Shown here in pieces: positions 34,133 to 42,644 of a stretch of 64,000 nucleotides of DNA. Where the stretch lies: assembly GCF_000418325.1 (NCBI RefSeq), contig NC_021658.1, positions 2,108,001-2,172,000 of the forward strand. Reading direction: 5' to 3'. Made by a program: the position numbers and the translations under genes. The number at the start of each line of letters is the position of its first letter. Positions within the stretch are counted from its first letter, which is position 1. Below the pieces are notes generated by a model that was not told the origin of the DNA, did not search any database, and saw nothing but the letters and a program-made list of their open reading frames with translations. Origin of the DNA: Sorangium cellulosum So0157-2. GTDB taxonomy: Bacteria > Myxococcota_A > Polyangia > Polyangiales > Polyangiaceae.

Positions 34133-34230
34133 GAGGAGCCACGGAGGCGCAGCGGACACAGAGGGAGAGATGAGAGCTTTTCTCTCATCGATGTCCTTCG
34201 TATCTTCTGCGCTCTCCGCGGTTTCTCCTC
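34133..34230. terminator. Imperfect palindrome between convergent genes, possible bidirectional terminator
   Basis: A perfect inner hairpin GATGAGAG/CTCTCATC (34169-34176 and 34182-34189, loop CTTTT) sits within a larger imperfect inverted repeat (GAGGAG at 34133, CTCCTC at 34225; matching GCAG/CTGC-type segments between). It lies between the convergent cupin-HDO and mdh genes. Confidence 0.5.
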
Positions 34231-34263
34231 GTTCGTGGGCCCGTGATCGCCGGTGGACCGGCG

Positions 34264-35205
34264 TCAGCTCGCGGCCTTCACCACGTCGGTGATGCCCTGG
34301 ACGCTCTTCGCGCTCTTCGCGAGCATCTCTTTCTCTTCCGCGGTCAGCGGCAGCTCGACGATCTTCTCGATGCCCTTGCCGCCGATGACGACCGGGACGC
34401 CCATGTAGATGTCCTTGTAGCCGTACTCGCCGTCGAGGTACGCCGCGGCCGGGAGCAGCCGCTTCTGGTCGAGCAGGTAGCTCTCGGCCATCACGACGGC
34501 GCTCGACGCGGGCGCGTAGTAAGCGCTCGTCCCCATCAGCTGGACGATCTCGCCGCCGCCCTTGCGGGTCCTCGCGATGAGCGCGTCGAGCTTCTCCTTG
34601 CTGATGAGCTCGGTCGCGCGCACGCCGTTGATCGTGCACGCCGACGGGATGGGCACCATGTCGTCGCCGTGGCCGCCGAGGACCATCGAGCGCACGTCCT
34701 TCACCGACACGTTCGCCTCGCGCGCCAGGAACAGCTGGAAGCGCGCGCTGTCGAGCACGCCCGCCATGCCGAGCACGCGCTCGCGCGGGAAGCCGGTGCG
34801 GCGCTTGAACTCGTAGACCATCGCGTCGATCGGGTTCGAGATGACGATCACCAGCGCGTTCGGGCAGTGCTGCTTCGCGCCGTCCGCCACGCTGCGGATG
34901 ATCGGCAGGTTGGTCGCGACGAGGTCGTCGCGGCTCTGGCCCGGCTTGCGCGGGATGCCGGCCGTGATGATGAGGACGTCGGCGCCGGCGCAGTCGGCCC
35001 AGTCCGAGGTCCCCTTGATGGACGCGTCGTAGCCGAGCACGGCGCCGTTCTGCTCGAGGTCGAGCGCCTTGCCTTTCGCGAAGTCGGTCTTCTGGGGGAT
35101 GTCGAAGAGCACGACGTCCCCGAGCTCCTTGCGCGCGATGAGGGCCGCGAGCTCCCCGCCGATGTTCCCGGCGCCGATGAGGGCGATCTTCTTACGGTTT
35201 GCCAT
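34264..35205 (-). CDS. mdh: Malate dehydrogenase
   Basis: 313 residues from ATG 35205. NAD-binding GxGxxG (IALIGAGNIGGELA), the Asp of DIPQ that selects NAD, the substrate-binding RKPGQSRDDL loop, the ISNPIDAMVYEF segment and the catalytic-His motif VLGGHGDDMVP define the LDH-like MDH family. Oxidises malate to oxaloacetate in the TCA cycle. Divergent from purC (130 bp between starts). Confidence 0.95.
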   Translation of the reverse strand: MANRKKIALIGAGNIGGELAALIARKELGDVVLFDIPQKTDFAKGKALDLEQNGAVLGYDASIKGTSDWADCAGADVLIITAGIPRKPGQSRDDLVATNLPIIRSVADGAKQHCPNALVIVISNPIDAMVYEFKRRTGFPRERVLGMAGVLDSARFQLFLAREANVSVKDVRSMVLGGHGDDMVPIPSACTINGVRATELISKEKLDALIARTRKGGGEIVQLMGTSAYYAPASSAVVMAESYLLDQKRLLPAAAYLDGEYGYKDIYMGVPVVIGGKGIEKIVELPLTAEEKEMLAKSAKSVQGITDVVKAAS

Positions 35206-35335
35206 GGGCGGCCCCTTTACCACCCCCCCGGCCGGAGACCAACGGGGGTCCCGGGCGGGGCGCGGGGGGAGGAACTCGGCCGGGGTCTTCGGAAACCTGT
35301 CGACTCGGCCCGCGAGGCCGGGTAAGCCGCGCCCC

Positions 35336-36298
35336 ATGGTCACCGAGGACGATCTGCGCACCGCGCTCGGCCGGGTGCTCGAGCGCACCTCGCTCGAGGG
35401 CCCCTTCGCCCGCTACGAGGGCAAGGTGCGGGACTGCTACACGACGCCGGACGGCCGGCGCCTGCTCGTCGTCACCGACCGCATCAGCGCGTTCGACCGC
35501 GTGCTCGGCACGCTGCCGCTGAAGGGGCAGGTGCTGAACCGGCTCTCCTCGTTCTGGTTCGAGCGCACGCGGGACGTCGCGCCGAACCACATGATCTCCC
35601 AGCCCGACCCGAACGTCCTCGAGGCGATCGAGTGCACGCCGCTGCCGGTCGAGATGGTGGTGCGCGCCTACGTGACGGGCGTGACCTCGACCAGCATCTG
35701 GACGCACTACGCGCGCGGCGAGCGCGTCTTCTGCGGCCACCGGCTCCCCGACGGCCTCCGCAAGAACGAGCGCCTGCCGCGGCCCATCCTGACGCCGAGC
35801 ACCAAGGCGCCGAAGGGCGGGCACGACCTCTCCGCCTCGCGCGAGGAGATCCTCGCCCTCGGGACGATCGCGCCGCGCGACTTCGACGCCGCCGCCGAGA
35901 TGGCGCTCGCGCTCTTCGAGCACGGCGCCCGCTTCTGCGCGGCGCAGGGGCTGATCCTCGTCGACACCAAGTACGAGTTCGGCAAGGACCGGAGCGGGAA
36001 CATCGTCGTCATCGACGAGATCCACACCCCCGACTCGTCCCGCTTCTGGTTCGCCTCGTCCTACGACGAGCGCTTCGCGGACGGCCAGGACCCGGAGTCG
36101 TTCGACAAGGAGTACGTGCGCCGCTGGCTCGCCGCGCGCGGCTTCCAGGGCGACGGGCCGATCCCGCCGATCCCCGACGAGGTCCGGATCGAGGCGTCCC
36201 GCCGCTACATCGAGGCGTTCGAGCGGATCACCGGCGCGGCGTTCGTCCCCGACCTCGAGGACCCGGCCGTGCGCATCCCGCGCAACCTGGGAGTGTAG
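35336..36298 (+). CDS. purC: Phosphoribosylaminoimidazole-succinocarboxamide synthase
   Basis: 320 residues, SAICAR synthetase. YEGKVRDCY near the start and VVTDRISAFDR are the ATP/CAIR-binding segments; LILVDTKYEFG, IVVIDEIHTPDSSRFW and FDKEYVRRWL are the conserved C-terminal motifs. Catalyses the ATP-dependent addition of aspartate to CAIR in purine synthesis. ATG 35336. purS follows 62 bp downstream on the same strand, a small purine operon. Confidence 0.96.
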   Translation: MVTEDDLRTALGRVLERTSLEGPFARYEGKVRDCYTTPDGRRLLVVTDRISAFDRVLGTLPLKGQVLNRLSSFWFERTRDVAPNHMISQPDPNVLEAIECTPLPVEMVVRAYVTGVTSTSIWTHYARGERVFCGHRLPDGLRKNERLPRPILTPSTKAPKGGHDLSASREEILALGTIAPRDFDAAAEMALALFEHGARFCAAQGLILVDTKYEFGKDRSGNIVVIDEIHTPDSSRFWFASSYDERFADGQDPESFDKEYVRRWLAARGFQGDGPIPPIPDEVRIEASRRYIEAFERITGAAFVPDLEDPAVRIPRNLGV

Positions 36299-36360
36299 GT
36301 GGGCGCGGCCTCGCCCGTGCCCGTGCTAGCGTCGCGAAGAGAGCGCTTGGAGCAAAGCCA

Positions 36361-36609
36361 GTGAAAGCCGTCGTCACCGTCCGACTGAAGAAAGAGGTCC
36401 TCGATCCCCAGGGCGACGCCGTGAAGCGCGCCCTCACCTCGCTCGGGTTCCCGGGCGTGAAGGGCGTGCGCGTGGGCAAGATCATCGAGATCGAGCTCGA
36501 CCCCTCGCTCGGCAGCGCGCCCGATCTCGAGGCGCGGCTGAAGAAGATGGCGGACGAGATGCTGGCGAACACCGTCATCGAGGACTACGAGGTCACGCTC
36601 GCGCCGTAG
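36361..36609 (+). CDS. purS: Phosphoribosylformylglycinamidine synthase subunit PurS
   Basis: 82 residues, GTG start. KAVVTVRLKKEVLDPQGDAV, the loop SLGFPGVKGVRVGKIIEIEL, and NTVIEDYEV are diagnostic for PurS, the small dimeric scaffold of the FGAM synthase complex (with PurL and PurQ). PurL and PurQ are not in the window. Confidence 0.94.
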   Translation: MKAVVTVRLKKEVLDPQGDAVKRALTSLGFPGVKGVRVGKIIEIELDPSLGSAPDLEARLKKMADEMLANTVIEDYEVTLAP

Positions 36610-36638
36610 CCCCGCCGCGGCGCGGCCGCGGGCGGCGC

Positions 36639-36722
36639 TCACGCCTCGGGCGCGACGAGCTTCTTCGCCCAGAGGATCGCGTCCTTGCGGGCGCGGCCGA
36701 CGACGAGGTGGCGCGCCAGCAC
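36639..36722 (-). pseudogene. Possible gene fragment (28 codons)
   Basis: The minus strand reads, from a GTG, VLARHLVVGRARKDAIL and ends WAKKLVAPEA then TGA. The residue pattern looks coding but the frame upstream has no gene and it runs into the featureless stretch 36723-36827. It may be the 3' tail of a deleted gene or a very small protein. Low support. Confidence 0.2.
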
Positions 36723-36827
36723 GGTGCAAATCTGAAATGCCCCCCTAGCAGCCGGGGCCCACAGCGTCAACGATGTCGGTGATGCCGTTGAATCGGGGAG
36801 GGGGAAGGGGAGGGACGCGGAGAAAGG

Positions 36828-37742
36828 TCAGGGGGCCGCGGCGAGCCGGCCGGCGTCGGCGGGCTTGACCCCGAGCGCCACGAGCGCCTCCTTGAGCTTG
36901 GAGCGCTGGAGGGAGATGCGGGTCGGCATCCCTCCGGAGATCTTGAACGTCTCGAGGAAGTTCACCCCGCTGTCGAAGCGGGCGGCGAAGGTGACGCTGT
37001 CGTTGTCGACGACGACGGAGATGGGCGCGCGCTCCTGCCCGATGAGGAGGAGCAGGGTCTTGTCGTAGGGCCCGCCTCGCTGGGAGGCGTCGACGAGGAC
37101 CACGCCCGGCTCGACGCGCTCGTAGCGGAGCGCGATCCGGCGGGTCTCGGCCTCCATGACGGCGAGCTCGGCGCCGGCCGCGTCGATGGGGGCCCAGAGC
37201 GACGGGTCGGAGAGGCCGGACGCGAGGTGCCGGACGATGAGGCCGAAGAGGGCCTGGTCGCGGGGGCGGGCGCGGAGGGCGCGGTCCATGCGGGTGGCCA
37301 CGGGCCCCGGGACGCCGATGCGGGTGTCGATGGCGCGGGCGTCGTCGTCGCAGCCGGGGTAGGGCTCGACGCCGCCGCGCATCCACTTGGCGCCGCTGGC
37401 GAGGCCGTCGAAGTCGACGTGGCAGACGAGGGTGTCGACGCGCCCGGCGCGGGCGACGACCTCGGGGGTGATCATCTCGGGGCAGGCGCCGTGCTCGGCC
37501 TTGGTCGACAGGACGAAGCGAGGGTCGCCCGCGAAGCGCGCGTGGTGGGCGCTGTCGTGGTGGTCGACCCAGGCGGCGAGCCGCGGCCCGAGCTCCTGGA
37601 TGAGGGGGAGCGTGACGGTCTCGAAGCTCTTGCCCCCCGCCTCGGAGGCGAAGGCGATGTCGAGCACGGCGACGTTGCCGCGCAGATCGCGGGCGCGGGG
37701 GAGCTTGCGGGGGGAGGCGAAGGCGAGATCGAATCCGTGCAT
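36828..37742 (-). CDS. DHH-superfamily-like phosphoesterase (motif order unusual)
   Basis: 304 residues from ATG 37742 (MHGFDLAF). Contains WVDHHDSAHH (DHH triad), CHVDFDGLASGAKW (the D-x-D-G motif normally at the N terminus) and FLETFKISGG near the C terminus (a GxxHxxxAS-like position is not evident). In standard DHH enzymes the DxD motif comes before the DHH triad; here the order is reversed, suggesting a permuted or divergent family. Expected to be Mn-dependent and to act on phosphodiesters if active. Confidence 0.6.
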   Translation of the reverse strand: MHGFDLAFASPRKLPRARDLRGNVAVLDIAFASEAGGKSFETVTLPLIQELGPRLAAWVDHHDSAHHARFAGDPRFVLSTKAEHGACPEMITPEVVARAGRVDTLVCHVDFDGLASGAKWMRGGVEPYPGCDDDARAIDTRIGVPGPVATRMDRALRARPRDQALFGLIVRHLASGLSDPSLWAPIDAAGAELAVMEAETRRIALRYERVEPGVVLVDASQRGGPYDKTLLLLIGQERAPISVVVDNDSVTFAARFDSGVNFLETFKISGGMPTRISLQRSKLKEALVALGVKPADAGRLAAAP

Positions 37743-38038
37743 GGCGTCGCTTCCGGGGAGGCGGGCACCGCCCCGCCGGGCTGCCCGGCGCGAGCCGCGT
37801 CGGGCGCCTTGCTCCATACACCCGAAAGGGCGTAAGCGCTGCGGCGGAGGACCTTTCTCGGGCAGGCCCTGAATGATCCGCTAGGATGATCCGACCAACG
37901 GCAGGGATGGCTCGGCGCTCCCGGGCGTTCCAGCAGTGCGCCGCCGCAGGAGGCTGGCGGCTCAGGCAGACGCGACAGGAGGGGACCGCGCCCGGGATCG
38001 CCGCGAGCGGGGCTGCCCGTGTACGTCGGAGGAAGTGG
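37743..38038. other. Divergent intergenic region, no gene seen
   Basis: About 296 bp between the DHH-like gene and the secreted protein. Open frames here lack coding bias. CGGAGGAAG before 38039 is the ribosome-binding site for the next gene. Confidence 0.45.
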
Positions 38039-39142
38039 ATGAGAAGCGACGTTCTGGGACTTGGTCTTCTGGCTCTTGGGGGGATGCTCTGCGGCGCCGG
38101 GCTCCCGGGCGCGCCGGCCGTCTCCGAGGCGAGGGCAGAGCCCGCTCAGGTGGCGGTGTCGGCCGCGCAGGCGACGGGCGCGGCGGTGCAAGCGGCGGGG
38201 GCGGCCGCGCCGGCGGTGACGGGGCCCGCCTGCAAGCTGAAGGGGACGGCGCCGGTGAGCAAGGGCGCCCGGCTCTACGACGCGCCGAGCGGCGGCCGGA
38301 CGATCGCGAACTTCACCGGCGCGCTGGTCCCGATGACGCTGAGCGCGATCCCGGCGGACCCGCCTTCGGGCCGGGCGCGGCTGAGCACGTCGGACAGCGG
38401 GCCGGCGCTGCGGATCGACGGCTACATCGCGCCCTCGGACGTCGCGGTCTACACGACGCGCGACATCCCGGTCATCCAGGGGCACATCTGGATCTCGAGC
38501 GCGCACAAGGTGAAGCTCGTCGCGACCACGGGCGACTCGCTGCGCGCGGAGCTCTCGATCTCCGGGTCCGAGGGGCAGACGGCGAGGGCCTCGGCCTCGT
38601 GCGACGCCTTCTCGCTGCAGCGCGGCGTCCCCGCCAAGATGGAGGTCCCCGGCAGCGCCCGCGGCTACCTGATGAAGACGTCGACGATCGAGCTGTTCGA
38701 TCGCCCGAACGGCGACGTGATCTTCACGCTGAAGATGCTGGAGGGGACGGCCCAGCTCTTCTGGAGCACCGAGGCCAAGAACGGGTTCGTCCACCTGATG
38801 TCGCGGGGAGACCTCACGATCGACGCCTGGGGGCGCCTCAAGGACCTGGAGGCGCTGAAGAAGGGCGAGCTGATGGACCAGTACATCCCGCCGACGACCG
38901 CGGTGGCCGGCGCGCAGCTCGCGCTCGACAAGGCGCCGCCGATCGTGAAGGCGACGCGGTCGATCCCGGTGCGCGCGCGGCGCGACGAGAAGGAGAAGCC
39001 GGTCGGCGAGATCGAGGCCGGCGCGGAGATCTACCTGCTCGAGACGGTCGCGGGCTGGACGAACGTGCTCCCGAAGGCGCTCGGGATGACGCCGCCGGAC
39101 GAGGGCGGCTTCTGGATCCCCGCCTCCGAGACGCCGAAGTAG
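38039..39142 (+). CDS. Secreted hypothetical protein
   Basis: 367 residues from ATG 38039 with CGGAGGAAG upstream. Signal peptide LGLGLLALGGMLCGAG followed by an Ala-rich linker. The body is beta-strand rich (LYDAPSGGRTIANFTG, ELFDRPNGDVIFTLKM, IPVRARRDEKEKPVGEI), reminiscent of repeated SH3-like units, but no family is certain. No cysteine pattern or catalytic motif. Possibly periplasmic or surface exposed. Confidence 0.65.
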   Translation: MRSDVLGLGLLALGGMLCGAGLPGAPAVSEARAEPAQVAVSAAQATGAAVQAAGAAAPAVTGPACKLKGTAPVSKGARLYDAPSGGRTIANFTGALVPMTLSAIPADPPSGRARLSTSDSGPALRIDGYIAPSDVAVYTTRDIPVIQGHIWISSAHKVKLVATTGDSLRAELSISGSEGQTARASASCDAFSLQRGVPAKMEVPGSARGYLMKTSTIELFDRPNGDVIFTLKMLEGTAQLFWSTEAKNGFVHLMSRGDLTIDAWGRLKDLEALKKGELMDQYIPPTTAVAGAQLALDKAPPIVKATRSIPVRARRDEKEKPVGEIEAGAEIYLLETVAGWTNVLPKALGMTPPDEGGFWIPASETPK

Positions 39143-39274
39143 CGAGGGCGCGCGGGCCCGCGGCGGCGCGCGGCGGGTCCGACCGGACGACGCGCCGCAG
39201 CGCGGTCAGGGTCGCTGCGGCGCCCCGCTCGAGGCGCTCAACTCTCGAGAGCTCGGCCGCCCGAGGCGATTAGG

Positions 39275-41926
39275 ATGGCGCGCATGAGCCGTTCGCCGTT
39301 TCGTTCCCGGCGGCCTCGCGTCGCCGCCGCCGTCGGGGTGATCGCAGCCTCTTCGACCCTCCTCGGCAACGCCGCCGCGCAGGTCGCGCCCGTCGTGCTC
39401 CCGCACGCCGCGGGCCAGCAAGCGCTCGCCGTCCGCATCGACGCCGGCGGCATCACCGCCCGCGCCTGTCCCGCCGCGGCCGCGTGCGCGCCCGACGGCG
39501 GTAAGGTCCTCGCCGTGCCGTCCGAGGTCGCGCCGCTGCTCGGCGCCGCGCGCGTCGCGCCGATCACGCTGGCCGACGGCAAGCGCCTCGCGAAGATCGA
39601 GGCGCCGGCCGCGGGAAAGCCGGCGCCCGCGAGCGCGCCGGGCGCCGCGGGCGGCAGCTGGGCGATGCTGGTCGCCGCGCCGCTCGCCGGGAAGGGGACG
39701 GAGCCGATCGTGCTCTGGAGCGGCTGGACCGGCGTCGCGACCGGGGAGCACGGCGAGGGGCGGAGCGACGCGGTGGTCGTGGAGCCGCTCGGCAGCGGCA
39801 GCCGCGTGCTCGTCGGGCAGCTGCGCGAGGACGTGACGATCTGCGGGCGGCCGGCGCTGGTCGGCGCGAGCGAGGTCGATCCCCGGACGATGACGCTCCT
39901 CAAGGGGGCGAGCTTCCAGAACCTCCCGGCGGAGGAGCGCCGCGCCGCGGGCAAGCTGGTCGCGGAGCGCCGCGAGGCCGACGCGGCGGCGCCCGCGTTC
40001 CGGCTGCTGCGCCCGACCGCGGCCTCGAGCGCGGTCGGCAAGCGCTTCGCGGAGATCGCCGACGGCGACCCGAAGACCGCGTGGTCCGAGGGCAAGGCGG
40101 GCGCGGGCCGGGGCGAGTTCGTGTCGTTCTCGTCGGCCGACGAGGTCGGGATCACGGGCCTCGGCCTGCGCATCAAGCCGCAGGACGGCGTCGACGGCGG
40201 CGCCGCGCCGCGGACGCTCTTCGTGGCGACGCCCGATCGGCTCTTCCAGGTGAGCCTGCCCGAGGACGCGTGGCTCAAGGAGCCCGCCGGCTACGAGGTG
40301 AAGCTCCCCGAGGAGATCAGGGCCTCGTGCCTCGCCGTCGTCCTCGACGAGGCGTACGCGCCGCGGGGCGCGGGCGACCGCGGCGCGCCGTCCGCGCCGG
40401 AGGTGCGCGTCACGATCGCCGAGATCACGGCGCGCACCGCGTTCGACGGGCAGGGCTCGGGGGCGCTCGTGGGCGCGCTCGCGGGCGGCGGCGAGCGATC
40501 CAGGGCGGCGGCGGCGCTGCTCGCGCGCAGCGGGCCGGAGGCCGTCGAGGCGGCGATCGCCGGGTACGACAAGCTCGACGCGGCGGGCAAGCAGCTCGCT
40601 CGCGGCGTGATCGACACGGCGCCGTGCGCGGTGCAGATCCCGTTCTTCACCGCGCGGCTCGCGTCCGGCGCGGCGGCGGCCGCGTCCGGCGCGGCCGCCG
40701 CGCGGTCCACGTCCGCCGCGCCAGGGCGCGCCCCTCGCGCGGCGGCGCCCGAGCCCGATCCGGAGCTCCACCACGCGCGCGATCGCATCCGCCGCTGCGG
40801 GCGCGCGGCCGCGCCGGCGCTCGCGGAGATCGTGAAGGGGGGCGCCGCCACGGCCAAGGTGGCGGCGGCCCGCGAGCTCGCGCTCGTGGCGCCGGCCGAG
40901 GCCATCCCGGCGCTGCTCGACGCCCTCGCCGGGGCGCGCGGCGCGACGCGGCGGGATCTCCGGGCCGCGCTCGCGCTGGCGGCGCGGAGCGGGCGGGCCG
41001 CGCCCGTGGTCGAGGAGGAGGTGCAGATCGATCGGCTCCGCGCCCGCCCGGAGGGCGCGCAGCTCGATCTGCTGCGCGCGCTCGGGCCGGCGCTCGGGCG
41101 CGTGAAGGGCGGCGGCGCGGCGTTCCAGGCGCTCGCCTCCGCGGCGCCCGCGCCCTTCGAGCGGCGCTACCTGCTCCAGGCGCCGGCCGCGGCGCTCGCC
41201 CGCGCCGGCGAGGCCCCGGCGGAGGCGTACCTCCGCGCGTCGCTCCGGAAGGACGCGGACCCGCACGTGCGCCTCCGCGCCGCCGAGGTCGCGGCGGAGG
41301 TGCCGGCCCTCGCGCAGGACCTGCTCGCGGCGGCCTCCGACGCCGACGTGCGCGTGCGCGAGGCGGCGATCGTGGCGCTCTCGCGCGCGGCCTCCGCCGG
41401 CGCGAAGCTGCCGGCCGGCGCGGCCGAGGCGCTCTCGGCGCGGCTCGCCTCCGACCCGTGGACGTTCATCCGCGGCGGCGCCGCGCTCGCGATCGGCGCG
41501 ATGCCGGCGACGCCGGCGGGCGACCGGGCGCTCGTCGGGGCGCTCGCCGACCCGTCGCCCGAGGTGCGCCGGCACGCGCTCGACGGCCTCGGCGCGCACC
41601 GGGCCACCGCGCACATCGAGGCCGTGCGCGATCGGGCGGAGGACAAGGAGGAGGACGTCGAGGTGCGCGCGCGCGCGATCCTCGCGCTCGGGGCGATGTG
41701 CGACGCGAGCTCGGTCGACCTGTGGACGCGGCTCGCGCTGCGGGCGAAGGCGCCGATCGGCGAGCGCGATCAGCGGCTCGGCTCGGCGGCCCTCGCGGCG
41801 CTCGGGGCGGTGCACCCGGCCGATCTGCCCGCGCGCCTCAAGCCGCTGCTCGACAAGGACACGCCCCACGGCCTGCGCGAGACGGCGAGGGCCGCGCTCG
41901 CCGCGGCGCCGCAGTGCCGCCGGTGA
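39275..41926 (+). CDS. Secreted HEAT-repeat protein with a NADase-type glycan-binding-like segment
   Basis: 883 residues. Arg-rich N terminus and a hydrophobic signal (VAAAVGVIAASSTLLGNAAA). A segment around residues 240-330 (ASSAVGKRFAEIADGDPKTA, WSEGKAGAGRGEF) resembles the NADase-type glycan-binding fold. The C-terminal half is a stack of HEAT-like helical repeats (ADPHVRLRAAEVAAEV, VRVREAAIVALSRA, SPEVRRHALDGLGAH), a scaffold for protein binding. ATG 39275 or 39284. Role unknown. Confidence 0.7.
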   Translation: MARMSRSPFRSRRPRVAAAVGVIAASSTLLGNAAAQVAPVVLPHAAGQQALAVRIDAGGITARACPAAAACAPDGGKVLAVPSEVAPLLGAARVAPITLADGKRLAKIEAPAAGKPAPASAPGAAGGSWAMLVAAPLAGKGTEPIVLWSGWTGVATGEHGEGRSDAVVVEPLGSGSRVLVGQLREDVTICGRPALVGASEVDPRTMTLLKGASFQNLPAEERRAAGKLVAERREADAAAPAFRLLRPTAASSAVGKRFAEIADGDPKTAWSEGKAGAGRGEFVSFSSADEVGITGLGLRIKPQDGVDGGAAPRTLFVATPDRLFQVSLPEDAWLKEPAGYEVKLPEEIRASCLAVVLDEAYAPRGAGDRGAPSAPEVRVTIAEITARTAFDGQGSGALVGALAGGGERSRAAAALLARSGPEAVEAAIAGYDKLDAAGKQLARGVIDTAPCAVQIPFFTARLASGAAAAASGAAAARSTSAAPGRAPRAAAPEPDPELHHARDRIRRCGRAAAPALAEIVKGGAATAKVAAARELALVAPAEAIPALLDALAGARGATRRDLRAALALAARSGRAAPVVEEEVQIDRLRARPEGAQLDLLRALGPALGRVKGGGAAFQALASAAPAPFERRYLLQAPAAALARAGEAPAEAYLRASLRKDADPHVRLRAAEVAAEVPALAQDLLAAASDADVRVREAAIVALSRAASAGAKLPAGAAEALSARLASDPWTFIRGGAALAIGAMPATPAGDRALVGALADPSPEVRRHALDGLGAHRATAHIEAVRDRAEDKEEDVEVRARAILALGAMCDASSVDLWTRLALRAKAPIGERDQRLGSAALAALGAVHPADLPARLKPLLDKDTPHGLRETARAALAAAPQCRR

Positions 41927-42011
41927 GGCCATCAGGCCGGGCGCACGGCCGACGGCGCGACCCACGACGCGGGTGATCGGGCGTCGAGCGCCCGCCCGCG
42001 CGGAGCTCACC

Positions 42012-42644
42012 TCACCGCGCGCCGCGGCCGGTCCGCCGCGGCAGCACCGCGCGGGCGCGCGCGAGCCACTCCGCGAGCGACGTGGCGTCCGGGGGCACCG
42101 CGTCGAGGTCGGCGTCCTCCGCGACGCGCACCATGGCGGCGCCGTCGTCCGGCATCATCCCCTTCGCCGCGAGCATCGCCTGCGCCCGGAGCGGCGACAG
42201 CTCCTCGGTCGCCTTCTCGCCGAGGAGCGCGAGGATCCAGCCCTCGAGCGCCGGCGCGGCCACGCCGCCGATCACCTCGGGCGGCGACGACAGGCTCGAC
42301 GAGACGCGGCGGATGCCCTCGGCGATCGCCTCGCGCCGCGCCGGATCGCGGTCGATGTCGCGGGAGAACGCGAGGACGTCGCACCCGGCCTCCTTCGCGT
42401 CGAGGGCCGCGCCGAGCACGTGGTGCGTGTCCTCGTGGGCCGCGCCGCGCGCCTGGTACTTCCGGATGCTCTTCCACTCGCGGGCGCCGCCGACGACCCA
42501 CCCGTTCGGCTGGACGCGCGAGAGCAGCGTGAAGAGCACGCCGGGGTGCTTGTCCGACTGGTAGGCCGGGGCTCCGGCGCGGCTGCCGAGCTCGTTCTCG
42601 CCCTCGCCGACGAGGAAGACCCGGGTCCTCTCGAGCGGCTTCAT
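42012..42644 (-). CDS. TOPRIM-like partner of an AAA ATPase
   Basis: 210 residues. VFLVGEGENELG (9-20) and DVLAFSRDIDRD (89-100) match the two acidic motifs of TOPRIM nucleases (Glu motif, then DxD), as in the DUF4276/DUF4435 partners of AAA ATPases. Its ATG (42644-42642) overlaps the upstream ATPase stop codon by ATGA, so the two proteins are made together. Together they resemble two-gene systems such as PARIS (ATPase AriA plus TOPRIM AriB), but identity is not shown; the family could also be distinct. Confidence 0.6.
   Translation of the reverse strand: MKPLERTRVFLVGEGENELGSRAGAPAYQSDKHPGVLFTLLSRVQPNGWVVGGAREWKSIRKYQARGAAHEDTHHVLGAALDAKEAGCDVLAFSRDIDRDPARREAIAEGIRRVSSSLSSPPEVIGGVAAPALEGWILALLGEKATEELSPLRAQAMLAAKGMMPDDGAAMVRVAEDADLDAVPPDATSLAEWLARARAVLPRRTGRGAR

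Noticed and set aside
39206..42010. 934-codon minus-strand frame opposite the HEAT-repeat gene
   Set aside because: Arg/Glu/Ala-rich shadow without motif; the plus-strand protein has a signal peptide and repeat domains.
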